A stretch of DNA of 32,451 bases from Geminicoccus sp. (GTDB lineage Bacteria; Pseudomonadota; Alphaproteobacteria; UBA7985): the NCBI GenBank assembly GCA_002708995.1, contig PAPT01000036.1, positions 1 to 32,451 of the forward strand, written 5' to 3'. The notes below the pieces were generated by a model. The model was not told the DNA's origin and searched no databases. It was given only the letters and a program-made list of their open reading frames with translations. Each line of letters begins with the position of its first letter. Position 1 is the first letter of the stretch. The position numbers were made by a program, and so were the translations under genes. Shown in pieces: positions 17,222 to 24,118 of the stretch.

Positions 17222-18770
17222 CCCCTTCACGCTTGCGGTTGTTGAATCGGCGCTGGAGTCCGCCGCCGACGAGATGTTCGAGGTGCTGCGCAAAACCGCG
17301 ATGAGCCCGATCATCTACGAGGTTCTGGACGTCGGCACCGGCATCACCGACGCCGATGGTGCGCTGGTCAGCTCCGGGGCGGGAATCCCGTCCTTCGTCG
17401 GCGTGCTGGACAAGTCGGTGACTTCGATCCTCGCGCAGGATCAGGGCGCGATCGAGGAAGGCGATGTCTTCCTTGTCAACGACCCCAACCACGGCGGCGT
17501 GACCCACCTCAACGACATGGTCGTCGCCGAGCCGGTGTTCTTCGAGGGGCAGCGGGTGGCGTGGGTCGCCTCCATCGCGCACTGGGGCGATATCGGCGGC
17601 CGTACGCCGGGGTCCATGTCGACCGAAGTGACCGAGATCGTGGCCGAGGGCCTGCGCCTTCCCGTGGTGCGGCTGTTCCGGCGCGGTGAGCGCAATGAAG
17701 CGGTGGCCGATATCATCCGGTCGAACTCGCGCCTGCCTGATTTCGTCACCGGCGATCTGTGGGCGCAGGTCTCCGCCGGGCGGCGGGCCGCAGGGCTGAT
17801 CCGGGGCCTGTGCCGGCGCTATGGTGTCGAGACCCTGCAGACGGCCATCACCAACGCCCGCACGGCCGGGCGACAGCGGGCGCTGGCCGGTCTCGCGCGG
17901 CTGCCCAAAGGGCGCTTTGAAGTGGCGCAGCGACAGGACGACGGCGCCGATTGGAAGGCTGTGATCACCATTTCCGACGAGCGGTTCGAGGTTGACGTAC
18001 GCGGCGCACCACCGGCGACCGCTGGTCCCTACAACACCAGCCGCGACGGGGCGCTCATTGCCTGCCAAATCCTGTTCAAGGCGCTGACCGACCCCAACCG
18101 CTATGCCAACGCTGGTTCGTTTTCACCGCTGGTCCTAATCACCGAACCGGGGACGATCTTCGATCCCGGGCCAGAGGCGCCCCATGGCTACTACTTCGAA
18201 ACCCGGATTCGGCTGGTCGACATGCTCTGGCGCTGCATCGCCGGGCACGCTGAGCAGAGCCTGCCCGCCGGGCATTTCGCGTCGATTTTCGGCACGGTGA
18301 TCGCCGGGATTCACCCGGATACGGGCCGTCGCTTTAACATGGTCGAGCCGCAGATGGGCGGGTGGGGCGCCACCCCGGAGCGGGCGGGCAATGATGCGAT
18401 GTTCTCCACCAACCATGGCGACACCTTCAACTGCCCGGTCGAGGTCGCCGAGGCCCGCTACGGCTTCGAGGTGGTGGCCAAGCGTCTGGGCGAGCCCAAG
18501 CACAGCCCGGGCGAGCACCCCGGCGGGCGTGGGGTCGATATCCGCTACCGCATGCGCGGCCCGGCGGTGATGTCGGTGGGCCTTTCCCACGGGGTCGAGC
18601 CCGTGTGGTCGCTCGACGGCGCGCAGCCCGGCGGCCTCAATCAGGTCCGGCTGTGGCGCGGTGCAAGCGAGGAGATCATGCCCGGCTTTTTCAGCAATTT
18701 GGGGCTGGAAGCGGGCGACGAAGTGGTGCTGTCCTCGGCCTCGGGCGGCAATGCTCCGCAGGCGAAATAG
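17214..18770 (+). CDS. Second hydantoinase/oxoprolinase subunit B (HyuB paralogue, C-terminally short)
   Basis: This 518-residue HyuB-family protein is clearly paralogous to the product of 12568-14211: the first 70 residues align without gaps, including KTAMSPIIYEVLDVGTGITD. The conserved NDPNHGGVTHLNDM (89-102) is kept, with WHGGG changed to NHGGV. The closing GYGDP segment and the roughly 30 residues after it, present in the first HyuB, are missing: this protein ends at SASGGNAPQAK. ATG 17214 overlaps the peptidase stop by eight bases, so it is translationally coupled. No second full-length HyuA accompanies it. It may share the HyuA at 10504, replace HyuB for a second substrate, or pair with the short HyuA at 1920. 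Confidence 0.9.
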   Translation: MSDPFTLAVVESALESAADEMFEVLRKTAMSPIIYEVLDVGTGITDADGALVSSGAGIPSFVGVLDKSVTSILAQDQGAIEEGDVFLVNDPNHGGVTHLNDMVVAEPVFFEGQRVAWVASIAHWGDIGGRTPGSMSTEVTEIVAEGLRLPVVRLFRRGERNEAVADIIRSNSRLPDFVTGDLWAQVSAGRRAAGLIRGLCRRYGVETLQTAITNARTAGRQRALAGLARLPKGRFEVAQRQDDGADWKAVITISDERFEVDVRGAPPATAGPYNTSRDGALIACQILFKALTDPNRYANAGSFSPLVLITEPGTIFDPGPEAPHGYYFETRIRLVDMLWRCIAGHAEQSLPAGHFASIFGTVIAGIHPDTGRRFNMVEPQMGGWGATPERAGNDAMFSTNHGDTFNCPVEVAEARYGFEVVAKRLGEPKHSPGEHPGGRGVDIRYRMRGPAVMSVGLSHGVEPVWSLDGAQPGGLNQVRLWRGASEEIMPGFFSNLGLEAGDEVVLSSASGGNAPQAK

Positions 18771-18785
18771 AGGCCTGCCTCAGGT

Positions 18786-19502
18786 TCACGAGATCCGTTG
18801 CACGTAGCGGGCCCGTACCGGGTCGAACCACGTGCGTGAGAACTCGACCGGGGCGTCAGCCTGCGCCCAGCTCAGCCGCTCGACGAAGCCCACCGTGGCC
18901 CCCGGGCGCGGGTCAAAACCCTCGGGCGACCAGACCGGGGCCTCGCCCAGCCCGACCTGATCGCTGGCTCGGGTGATCCAGAATCCCAGCTTGCTGCGGT
19001 AGGTCTGGTAGAGCGAGTCCGACAGATCCTCGGTTTTCAAGGTGCCGACACGCCCATCCAGCCAGATTTCCTCGACCGCGACCGCGATGCCGTTGAGAAG
19101 GCGCAGCCGGCGGATGCGGGTCGCGCCTGCTGTTGTGGCGAAGTCTGCGGGTAAATCGGCCGGCCGCCTGTCGACGGCATCAAGGCTCAGCAGCCAGGCG
19201 GTCGGCAATCCGCCGCCCTCGCTCAGCTCCAGCCGGAACATCGAATAGATGCTGCGGACATCATCGTTGACGCGGACGTAGTTGCCTGACCCCTGCCGTC
19301 GATCGAGCAGGCCGCGCGCGGTCAGCTCCGCCAGCGCCTTGCGCAGCGTGCGCACCGTGACGCCGTGCTCGGCTGCCATGGCCCGTTCGGGGGGCAGGCG
19401 CTGTCCGTCCAGCAGGCGACCGGCGGCGATTTCACGGGTCAGAAGCTCGCTGACCTGCTGGTAGATCGGCAGGGCGCCGGGGGTGTTTTCGCGTTTGGCC
19501 AT
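18786..19502 (-). CDS. GntR-family transcriptional regulator (HutC/UTRA subfamily)
   Basis: This 238-residue repressor-type regulator has an N-terminal winged HTH (PIYQQVSELLTREIAAG, then LPPERAMAAEHGV and TVRTLRKALAEL, about residues 10-75), ending in the GSGNYVRVND wing. The C-terminal UTRA ligand-binding domain follows (about 85-230). The ATG at 19502 is preferred; a TTG twelve codons upstream would add a tail (SISSPGPRA) without family character. The gene faces the end of the hydantoinase operon and is divergent from the monooxygenase gene. A palindrome at 19531-19545 lies just upstream of its start. It probably represses its own gene, the monooxygenase and perhaps the operon at 4880, released by a pathway intermediate (inference). 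Confidence 0.92.
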   Translation of the reverse strand: MAKRENTPGALPIYQQVSELLTREIAAGRLLDGQRLPPERAMAAEHGVTVRTLRKALAELTARGLLDRRQGSGNYVRVNDDVRSIYSMFRLELSEGGGLPTAWLLSLDAVDRRPADLPADFATTAGATRIRRLRLLNGIAVAVEEIWLDGRVGTLKTEDLSDSLYQTYRSKLGFWITRASDQVGLGEAPVWSPEGFDPRPGATVGFVERLSWAQADAPVEFSRTWFDPVRARYVQRIS

Positions 19503-19530
19503 GGCTCGGGGTCCGGGCGATGAAATTGAT

Positions 19531-19545
19531 ATACCCAAGGGGTAT
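19531..19545. promoter_or_regulatory. ATACCC-AAG-GGGTAT palindrome, candidate GntR operator
   Basis: ATACCC (19531-19536) and GGGTAT (19540-19545) are perfect complements around a 3-base spacer, 28 bases upstream of the regulator start. The half-site GGGTAT recurs at 19644-19649, closer to the monooxygenase gene. The position between two divergent genes, one of them encoding the GntR protein, makes this the best operator candidate for autoregulation. Confidence 0.55.
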
Positions 19546-19590
19546 TCTGCACTGCAAAAAAGGGCCTAAAAACAGATGGTTCAATCTATC

Positions 19591-19636
19591 AGGTCACTAA
19601 ATTGATGCCCCATTGATTTACATGATTTCGTGACCT
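19591..19636. promoter_or_regulatory. Widely spaced AGGTCAC/GTGACCT inverted repeat
   Basis: AGGTCAC (19591-19597) and GTGACCT (19630-19636) are perfect 7-bp complements 39 bases apart centre to centre, nearly four helical turns, in AT-rich DNA ahead of the monooxygenase. Such spacing could allow cooperative binding of two dimers or DNA looping by a second regulator. Confidence 0.35.
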
Positions 19637-19678
19637 AAGCAAAGGGTATTGTTTCCGCTCACTGAAGGGCCCTGTGCC

Positions 19679-20833
19679 ATGACCATCGTCCCCATCACTT
19701 CACCCGATCTCGACGCCAGCGAAGTCTCCTGGTTTGCCGCACTGTGCTCGGATGACTACCAGTTTCTCGGCGTTCCCGACGGTGAGCTCCGCTCGAGCTG
19801 GGGGCACTGCTCGGACATCGTGAAGACGGCCGAGGCGCAGGGCTTCCGCAATATCCTGTGTCCATCGTCCTATCAGGTCGGGCAGGACACGCTTTCGTTC
19901 GTGGCGGGCTGCGCGCCCATCACCGACCGGATCAACCTGCTTGCCGCCGTGCGCTGTGGGGAGATGCAGCCGATCATGCTCGCGCGGACGGTCGCGACCC
20001 TCGACCACATGCTCGAAGGGCGGCTGACCATCAACATCATCTCCTCGGATTTTCCCGGTCAGACCGAGCCCAGCCCGTTCCGCTATCAGCGTTCGCGCGA
20101 GGTGGTGGAAATCCTCAAGCAGGCGTGGACGCGGGATGAGATCAACCACGAGGGTGAGGTCTACCAGTTCGAGGGGCTGACCACCGACCCCGTACGGCCC
20201 TACCAGTCCGGTGGACCGCTGCTGTATTTCGGTGGCTACTCGCCCGATGCCCTCGATCTCTGCGGCGAGCACTGTGACGTCTATCTGATGTGGCCGGAGA
20301 CCGTCGAAGCGCTGCAGGGGCGCATGTGCGCGGTCAACGAGGTGGCCGAGCGCTACGACCGCACCCTTGACTATGGTCTGCGGTCCCACGTGATCGTCCG
20401 CGATACCGAGGCTGAAGCCCGCGAATATGCCGACTACATCATCTCGAAGCTCGACGAGGCGCAGGGGGAGGCGATCCGCAACCGGGCGCTGGATGCCAAG
20501 TCGCTGGGGGTCAGCCACCAGTCCAAGAACCGAGATGACGCTGACGAGTATGGCTATATCGAGCCGCATATGTGGACCGGGGTAGGGCGCGCGCGCTCGG
20601 GTTGCGGGGCAGCGATCGTCGGCTCGACCGATCAGGTGCTGACCAAGCTCGAAGCCTACCACGCTATGGGCATCCGCTCCTTCATCCTCTCGGGCTACCC
20701 GCACATTGATGAGGCGGATCATTTCGGTACCCGGGTGCTGCCGCAGGTGAAGACCTGCTCGCTGCCTCACGCCTATGGCCGGGTGCCGGCGGCTGTACCT
20801 GAAACCCCGCTGGGCGTGGGGACGCGCCGCTAG
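19679..20833 (+). CDS. LLM-class flavin-dependent monooxygenase (SsuD-like)
   Basis: This 384-residue flavin-dependent monooxygenase of the bacterial luciferase superfamily is closest in pattern to FMNH2-dependent alkanesulfonate monooxygenase SsuD. Landmarks are C61 in NILCPSSYQ, VATLDHMLEGRLTINI, LLYFGGYSPDA, W205 in YLMWPET, R235/H237 in GLRSHVIVRDTEAEA, the mobile loop VGRARSGCGAAIVG and ILSGYPHIDEADHFG. It would use reduced flavin made by a separate reductase, not seen in the window. ATG 19679 is chosen because GAAGGG at 19664-19669 precedes it; an earlier TTG adds a non-family tail. No sulfonate ABC genes are adjacent, so oxidation of a nitrogen heterocycle or amine within the same island is as likely as desulfonation. 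Confidence 0.9.
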   Translation: MTIVPITSPDLDASEVSWFAALCSDDYQFLGVPDGELRSSWGHCSDIVKTAEAQGFRNILCPSSYQVGQDTLSFVAGCAPITDRINLLAAVRCGEMQPIMLARTVATLDHMLEGRLTINIISSDFPGQTEPSPFRYQRSREVVEILKQAWTRDEINHEGEVYQFEGLTTDPVRPYQSGGPLLYFGGYSPDALDLCGEHCDVYLMWPETVEALQGRMCAVNEVAERYDRTLDYGLRSHVIVRDTEAEAREYADYIISKLDEAQGEAIRNRALDAKSLGVSHQSKNRDDADEYGYIEPHMWTGVGRARSGCGAAIVGSTDQVLTKLEAYHAMGIRSFILSGYPHIDEADHFGTRVLPQVKTCSLPHAYGRVPAAVPETPLGVGTRR

Positions 20834-20862
20834 GGCTGGGATCATCCGACGCCAGAAACGAC

Positions 20863-20900
20863 AAAGCCGGGATGGGGTGACCCCGTCCCGGCTTCGTCTT
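20863..20900. terminator. Strong bidirectional-looking terminator
   Basis: AAGCCGGGA (20864-20872) pairs with TCCCGGCTT (20886-20894), extended by a T-G wobble and GGGG/CCCC around a TGA loop, and followed by CGTCTTGT. It sits between the convergent monooxygenase gene and the secreted-protein gene at 20924. The AAAG on the left gives a modest U-run for the minus-strand gene. Confidence 0.85.
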
Positions 20901-20923
20901 GTGGTGATGCGGAAGGTTGCCGC

Positions 20924-21997
20924 TTAGTTGCGGTTGTCGTTCTCGATGGCCTGCAGGGCGTAGAGGACTTCCAGTGCCTGCTTGGGGCTCAGGTCATCGA
21001 GGTCGAGGCTGGCGATGATCTCGCCCATGTCGGACCAGTCCATGGCGTCTTCAACCGGTGTTTCTGCCAGGGCTTCAACCGGGCTTTCAAGCGGATCGAC
21101 CATGGTGACCATGCCGATGGCGACCTCGTTGGCCTGGCTGCGTACGGTCAGCTTGAAGGCTTCACCGTCGTCGGCTTCGATATCGCTGACGATGTTGGTG
21201 CGAACCATGAAGTAGCCTTCCTCCGGGATACGGAAGGGTTCGCTGGGAACGAATTCCTGCCACGGCTGGTTTTCGAGCTTGTACTGAGCAAACGCCGTGG
21301 TTCCGTAGTCTTCCATGCGCGTGGCGGTTCCATCGCTGAAGTAAAGGTTTGTGATCAGTGTGCCTGCGCAACCGGTAACCATCTGGCTGCTGTACTCATC
21401 TTCGCCTTCAACGGCTTCGACATTGTCGACGGCAAAGCCCTGACAGACCGGCGCAGGGTTGGGGTCCTTGATGCGGTAACCGTCATTGGGTGTGTAGTCG
21501 GGCTTGACGACGATCGACCCGGACCGGTTTGGTTCGTAAGGCTGGATGACAGTTCCATCGTAGCTCTTCAGGCCGATGCCGATGTTGGCGCCGTCAGAAG
21601 TTTGGTTATCGTTGTTGCTCTGATTGTCGTTGTCTTTGGTGAAGGTGACACCGGTGTTCACACCGACGCTCTCATTCTGGGCGAGGCCGATGCTGGCACC
21701 CGTCAGGGTCGAGAAGGTCGTTTTAGTGGCTGCAAGAACCGGGGTGAACCCGTGTTCTGCGACCTGGACGTCGTTCTTGTCATTGTCAGTATTGGTCGCG
21801 GTGTCCGTGGTGCTCGCAACGGGGGTGCTTGCGACGGGGGTGGAGATCCGCGTGCTGGCATCATGAACGATGACGGTGTTCATCTTGCTGAGGATTGAAC
21901 TGGTTTTCAGGATGCCGGAGAATGTTTGGGCACCGGCACCGGTGGAAACAGTCGCGACGGTGAAAGCGGAAAGCAGGGTGGCGATTGCGGTTTTCAT
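20924..21997 (-). CDS. Secreted hypothetical protein with Asn/Asp/Thr-rich region
   Basis: I do not recognise this 357-residue protein. Residues 1-23 are a signal peptide ending GAGA before QT, so it is exported. A low-complexity part (about residues 50-75, TPVASTPVAST, then TDTATNTDNDKND) and another rich in N, D and Q (about 120-135) suggest extended linkers. A more structured part follows, with two cysteines (VCQGFAV and TGCAGTLI), perhaps a disulfide, and acidic strands reminiscent of cell-surface beta domains. The last 20 residues, with LSPKQALEVLYAL, form an amphipathic helix resembling the C-terminal tail of MutS proteins, unexpected in an exported protein. AAGGAA precedes the start. 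The gene is transcribed away from the esterase and converges on the terminator at 20863. Confidence 0.8.
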   Translation of the reverse strand: MKTAIATLLSAFTVATVSTGAGAQTFSGILKTSSILSKMNTVIVHDASTRISTPVASTPVASTTDTATNTDNDKNDVQVAEHGFTPVLAATKTTFSTLTGASIGLAQNESVGVNTGVTFTKDNDNQSNNDNQTSDGANIGIGLKSYDGTVIQPYEPNRSGSIVVKPDYTPNDGYRIKDPNPAPVCQGFAVDNVEAVEGEDEYSSQMVTGCAGTLITNLYFSDGTATRMEDYGTTAFAQYKLENQPWQEFVPSEPFRIPEEGYFMVRTNIVSDIEADDGEAFKLTVRSQANEVAIGMVTMVDPLESPVEALAETPVEDAMDWSDMGEIIASLDLDDLSPKQALEVLYALQAIENDNRN

Positions 21998-22153
21998 CTG
22001 TTCAGTTCCTTGGTGGAGGTGTTTGATGTCCTTGGTTTAGGGGAAAGCCACTTTGCGGTAAGAAACGCTATGTTTCGGTTTGTATCGGCTGGTGTCACCG
22101 TTTAAGGGCCGTGGCCATTGTAATCCGATGGATCCCGCTCCAGTTTTTCAGGC
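21998..22153. promoter_or_regulatory. Divergent promoter region between secreted protein and esterase
   Basis: This is 156 bases of non-coding DNA between two divergent genes, so it should hold promoters for both. The minus-strand side includes a purine-rich Shine-Dalgarno sequence for the secreted protein. I saw no convincing inverted repeat or consensus promoter. Confidence 0.35.
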
Positions 22154-23212
22154 ATGACCGCGCCGCGCCCTGATCCACGAAACTCCGGCCTGCAAGGCCC
22201 GCCGTCTCCGGCGGGTTCCCTCGTCGCTACCGGGGTGCGAGGTGCGGGGCTGTTCGCACGCCGCGCCGATGAGCCCGACTGGGGTGATCCCGTGCTCGGG
22301 GCGATGTCGGCGCTGGCAGCCCTTGGCCCCAAACCCCACCGCCTGTCTTTGCAGCGCTTTCGGCGAGGCTACGACCGCCTCGGCCTGCTCTTCGGCCGCA
22401 CGAAAGCACAGACCCGGGTCGACGGCCTGCACCTGTCCGGGGCGACCGGGCCGCTGCATGCGCGGCGTTACCATCCACCCGGCCGGCCGCGCGGGCGCCT
22501 CGTCTACTTCCATGGGGGCGGCTTTTCGATCGGCAGCATCGCCAGTCATGACCACTTCTGCCGCTTCATCAGCCATGTCAGCGGGGCTGAAATCATCTCG
22601 GTTGAGTATCGCCTCGCACCCGAGCACCAGTTTCCTGCCGGGGTTGAGGACGCGATCGCGAGCCTGGACGCGGCTGCCCGCGACCCGCTCTGGTCGTCGC
22701 CAGACCTGCCGCTGGTGGTGGGCGGCGACAGCGCGGGCGGCAATCTGGCGCTGATCGCAGCCCAGCAGGCCGGGCCGGGGCTGATCGACGGGCTGTGGCT
22801 GGTCTACCCCACCGTCGGCGGTACGCTGGACATGCTCGATGGCAATCGTCGGCTGCCCGACAGCTTCGGCCTGCCCAGGGAGACGGCCGCGTGGTTCCTG
22901 AACACCTACGCCCCGGACCCGGGCGCGCGCGATCACCCCTGGATGCAGCCGGGAACGGCGCTGGATTGCGCCGGTCTGCCGCCGACCTATCTGGGACTGG
23001 CCGAGCGCGATCTGTTGTTCGAGGGCGGGATGAACTTCGCGCGGCGTCTGGACGATCTCGGCATCGCGCAGCAAACCGATGTCTTTGAGGACGTGCCCCA
23101 CGCCTTCATCCACATGATCGGGGTCAGCGCGGCGTCCCACGCTGCGGCGTGCCGGCTGGGGCAGGGGCTGGATTGGCTGTTCAACCGGGCAGGGACAGGT
23201 CCGGCTCAGTAG
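22154..23212 (+). CDS. Alpha/beta-hydrolase, hormone-sensitive-lipase-type esterase
   Basis: This 352-residue alpha/beta-hydrolase belongs to the HSL (family IV esterase) group. The oxyanion-hole motif HGGGF (residues 120-124) is followed by SVEYRLAPEHQFPA, and the nucleophile elbow GDSAGG places Ser193. The likely acid is D286 (AERDLLFE) and the likely base H316 (DVPHAFIHM). No signal peptide is seen, so it is probably cytoplasmic and acts on small esters or lactones. The first 40 residues are proline-rich, less conserved, and may include an over-long start. It converges on the SDR gene with a 7-base overlap of coding ends. Confidence 0.9.
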   Translation: MTAPRPDPRNSGLQGPPSPAGSLVATGVRGAGLFARRADEPDWGDPVLGAMSALAALGPKPHRLSLQRFRRGYDRLGLLFGRTKAQTRVDGLHLSGATGPLHARRYHPPGRPRGRLVYFHGGGFSIGSIASHDHFCRFISHVSGAEIISVEYRLAPEHQFPAGVEDAIASLDAAARDPLWSSPDLPLVVGGDSAGGNLALIAAQQAGPGLIDGLWLVYPTVGGTLDMLDGNRRLPDSFGLPRETAAWFLNTYAPDPGARDHPWMQPGTALDCAGLPPTYLGLAERDLLFEGGMNFARRLDDLGIAQQTDVFEDVPHAFIHMIGVSAASHAAACRLGQGLDWLFNRAGTGPAQ

Positions 23213-23853
23213 GGCAGCGCATCGCCCTTGTAGTCTTCGTAGATCCCGGTGTTTGCCAGGCTGAGCGCGTCGATGCGCCCGACCAGCCCGCTGGCCGACA
23301 CGTCGACGGTGATGTCAGCACCCGCGCCGCCCATATCGGTGACAACCCAGCCGGGATGGAAGATCCCAACCGGCAGCCCCTCCGGCGCCAGCTCCTTGGC
23401 GAGGTTGCGGCCGAGGTTGAGAACGGCAGCCTTGGACGCGCGATAGGTCAGCATGCCGGTGCCGGAATTGGTCGACGACGCCAGCTGTGAGGAAATGATC
23501 GCGATTTTCGGCGCTGGCGCAGCGCGCAAGGCGGGAAGCATCGACTGGATGCCAAGAAACACACCGGTCACGTTCGTCTGGAAGGTCTGCGCCCATTCGT
23601 CAGCCGCGTAACCGGTGTCGACGGATTCATCTTTGCGGATATTGATCCCGGCGTTGGCGATGTAGAGGTCGACAGGCGCTCCATCCAACGAGGTAGCAAA
23701 GGCCTCGTGCGATGCGGGATCGTTAACGTCGAGGGTGGCGTAACCGGGCATGGCCTTGCGGCTGGTTTTGGTGACCTGACAGCCTTGGGCTTCGTAGATT
23801 TTGGCCAGTTCGAGGCCGATGCCCCGGTTGGCGCCCGTGATAATGACGTGCAT
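23206..23853 (-). CDS. Short-chain dehydrogenase/reductase (SDR)
   Basis: This 215-residue classical-type SDR is at the short end of the family. The nucleotide-binding TGANRGIG is at residues 6-13, the structural NAG motif at 67-69, a catalytic serine in IISSQLAS (about 121-122), and the catalytic pair Y137/K141 in YRASK. GIFHPGWVVTDMGG is the usual cofactor-side loop. The NAD(P) adenine-side region is short. GAGGAAA precedes the ATG. It is similar in style to CsgA-like or carbonyl-reductase SDRs. Its 3' end overlaps the esterase gene, and its neighbour upstream is a regulator remnant. The substrate is unknown. Confidence 0.9.
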   Translation of the reverse strand: MHVIITGANRGIGLELAKIYEAQGCQVTKTSRKAMPGYATLDVNDPASHEAFATSLDGAPVDLYIANAGINIRKDESVDTGYAADEWAQTFQTNVTGVFLGIQSMLPALRAAPAPKIAIISSQLASSTNSGTGMLTYRASKAAVLNLGRNLAKELAPEGLPVGIFHPGWVVTDMGGAGADITVDVSASGLVGRIDALSLANTGIYEDYKGDALPY

Positions 23854-23882
23854 GCTCTGGTTTCCTCAGTTGACTGGACGAA

Positions 23883-24020
23883 CTACGTTTTACATCGGTT
23901 TATGGCCCGATCGCGCGCGTCCGACGGGGCCTCGTCGACAATGTCTGCGAACTCCCGCGAAAAGCGGCCCAAATGGGATAACCCAGAATTCTGCGCAATC
24001 TCAGCAATAACCTGCTGAAA
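23883..24020 (-). pseudogene. Remnant of an AraC-family regulator (C-terminal HTH end)
   Basis: On the minus strand, about 45 codons read as the end of an AraC/XylS DNA-binding domain: IAEIAQNSGLSHLGRFSREF corresponds to the second HTH, normally written as AxxxGFxhlGRFsreyr, followed by EAPSDARDRA, the family's usual closing segment. Upstream of about 24020 no frame continues the domain and the expected first HTH is absent. It therefore looks like the 3' scrap of a deleted or frameshifted regulator. It lies between the SDR and the OYE-like oxidoreductase and may once have controlled one of them. Confidence 0.6.
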
Positions 24021-24118
24021 ACCAATAATTTCAGTTCCAGATGGATGGTGCGGGTGAATGACGGCGCATCCGGGGCTCGCCGCAAGCAACCTTGAGCATG
24101 GGCAAAGACTGATTTGCA

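Noticed and set aside
16127-17314. Minus-strand open frame of 395 codons
   Set aside because: It is antisense to the M24 peptidase, whose five metal ligands are all intact on the plus strand.
18770-18781. GAGGC-CT-GCCTC as a terminator between convergent genes
   Set aside because: Only five base pairs with a two-base loop and no T-run; too small to call.
19679-20833. Calling the flavin monooxygenase RutA (pyrimidine oxygenase)
   Set aside because: The motifs follow SsuD more closely and no other rut genes are present; SsuD itself is also not asserted because no sulfonate transport genes are adjacent.
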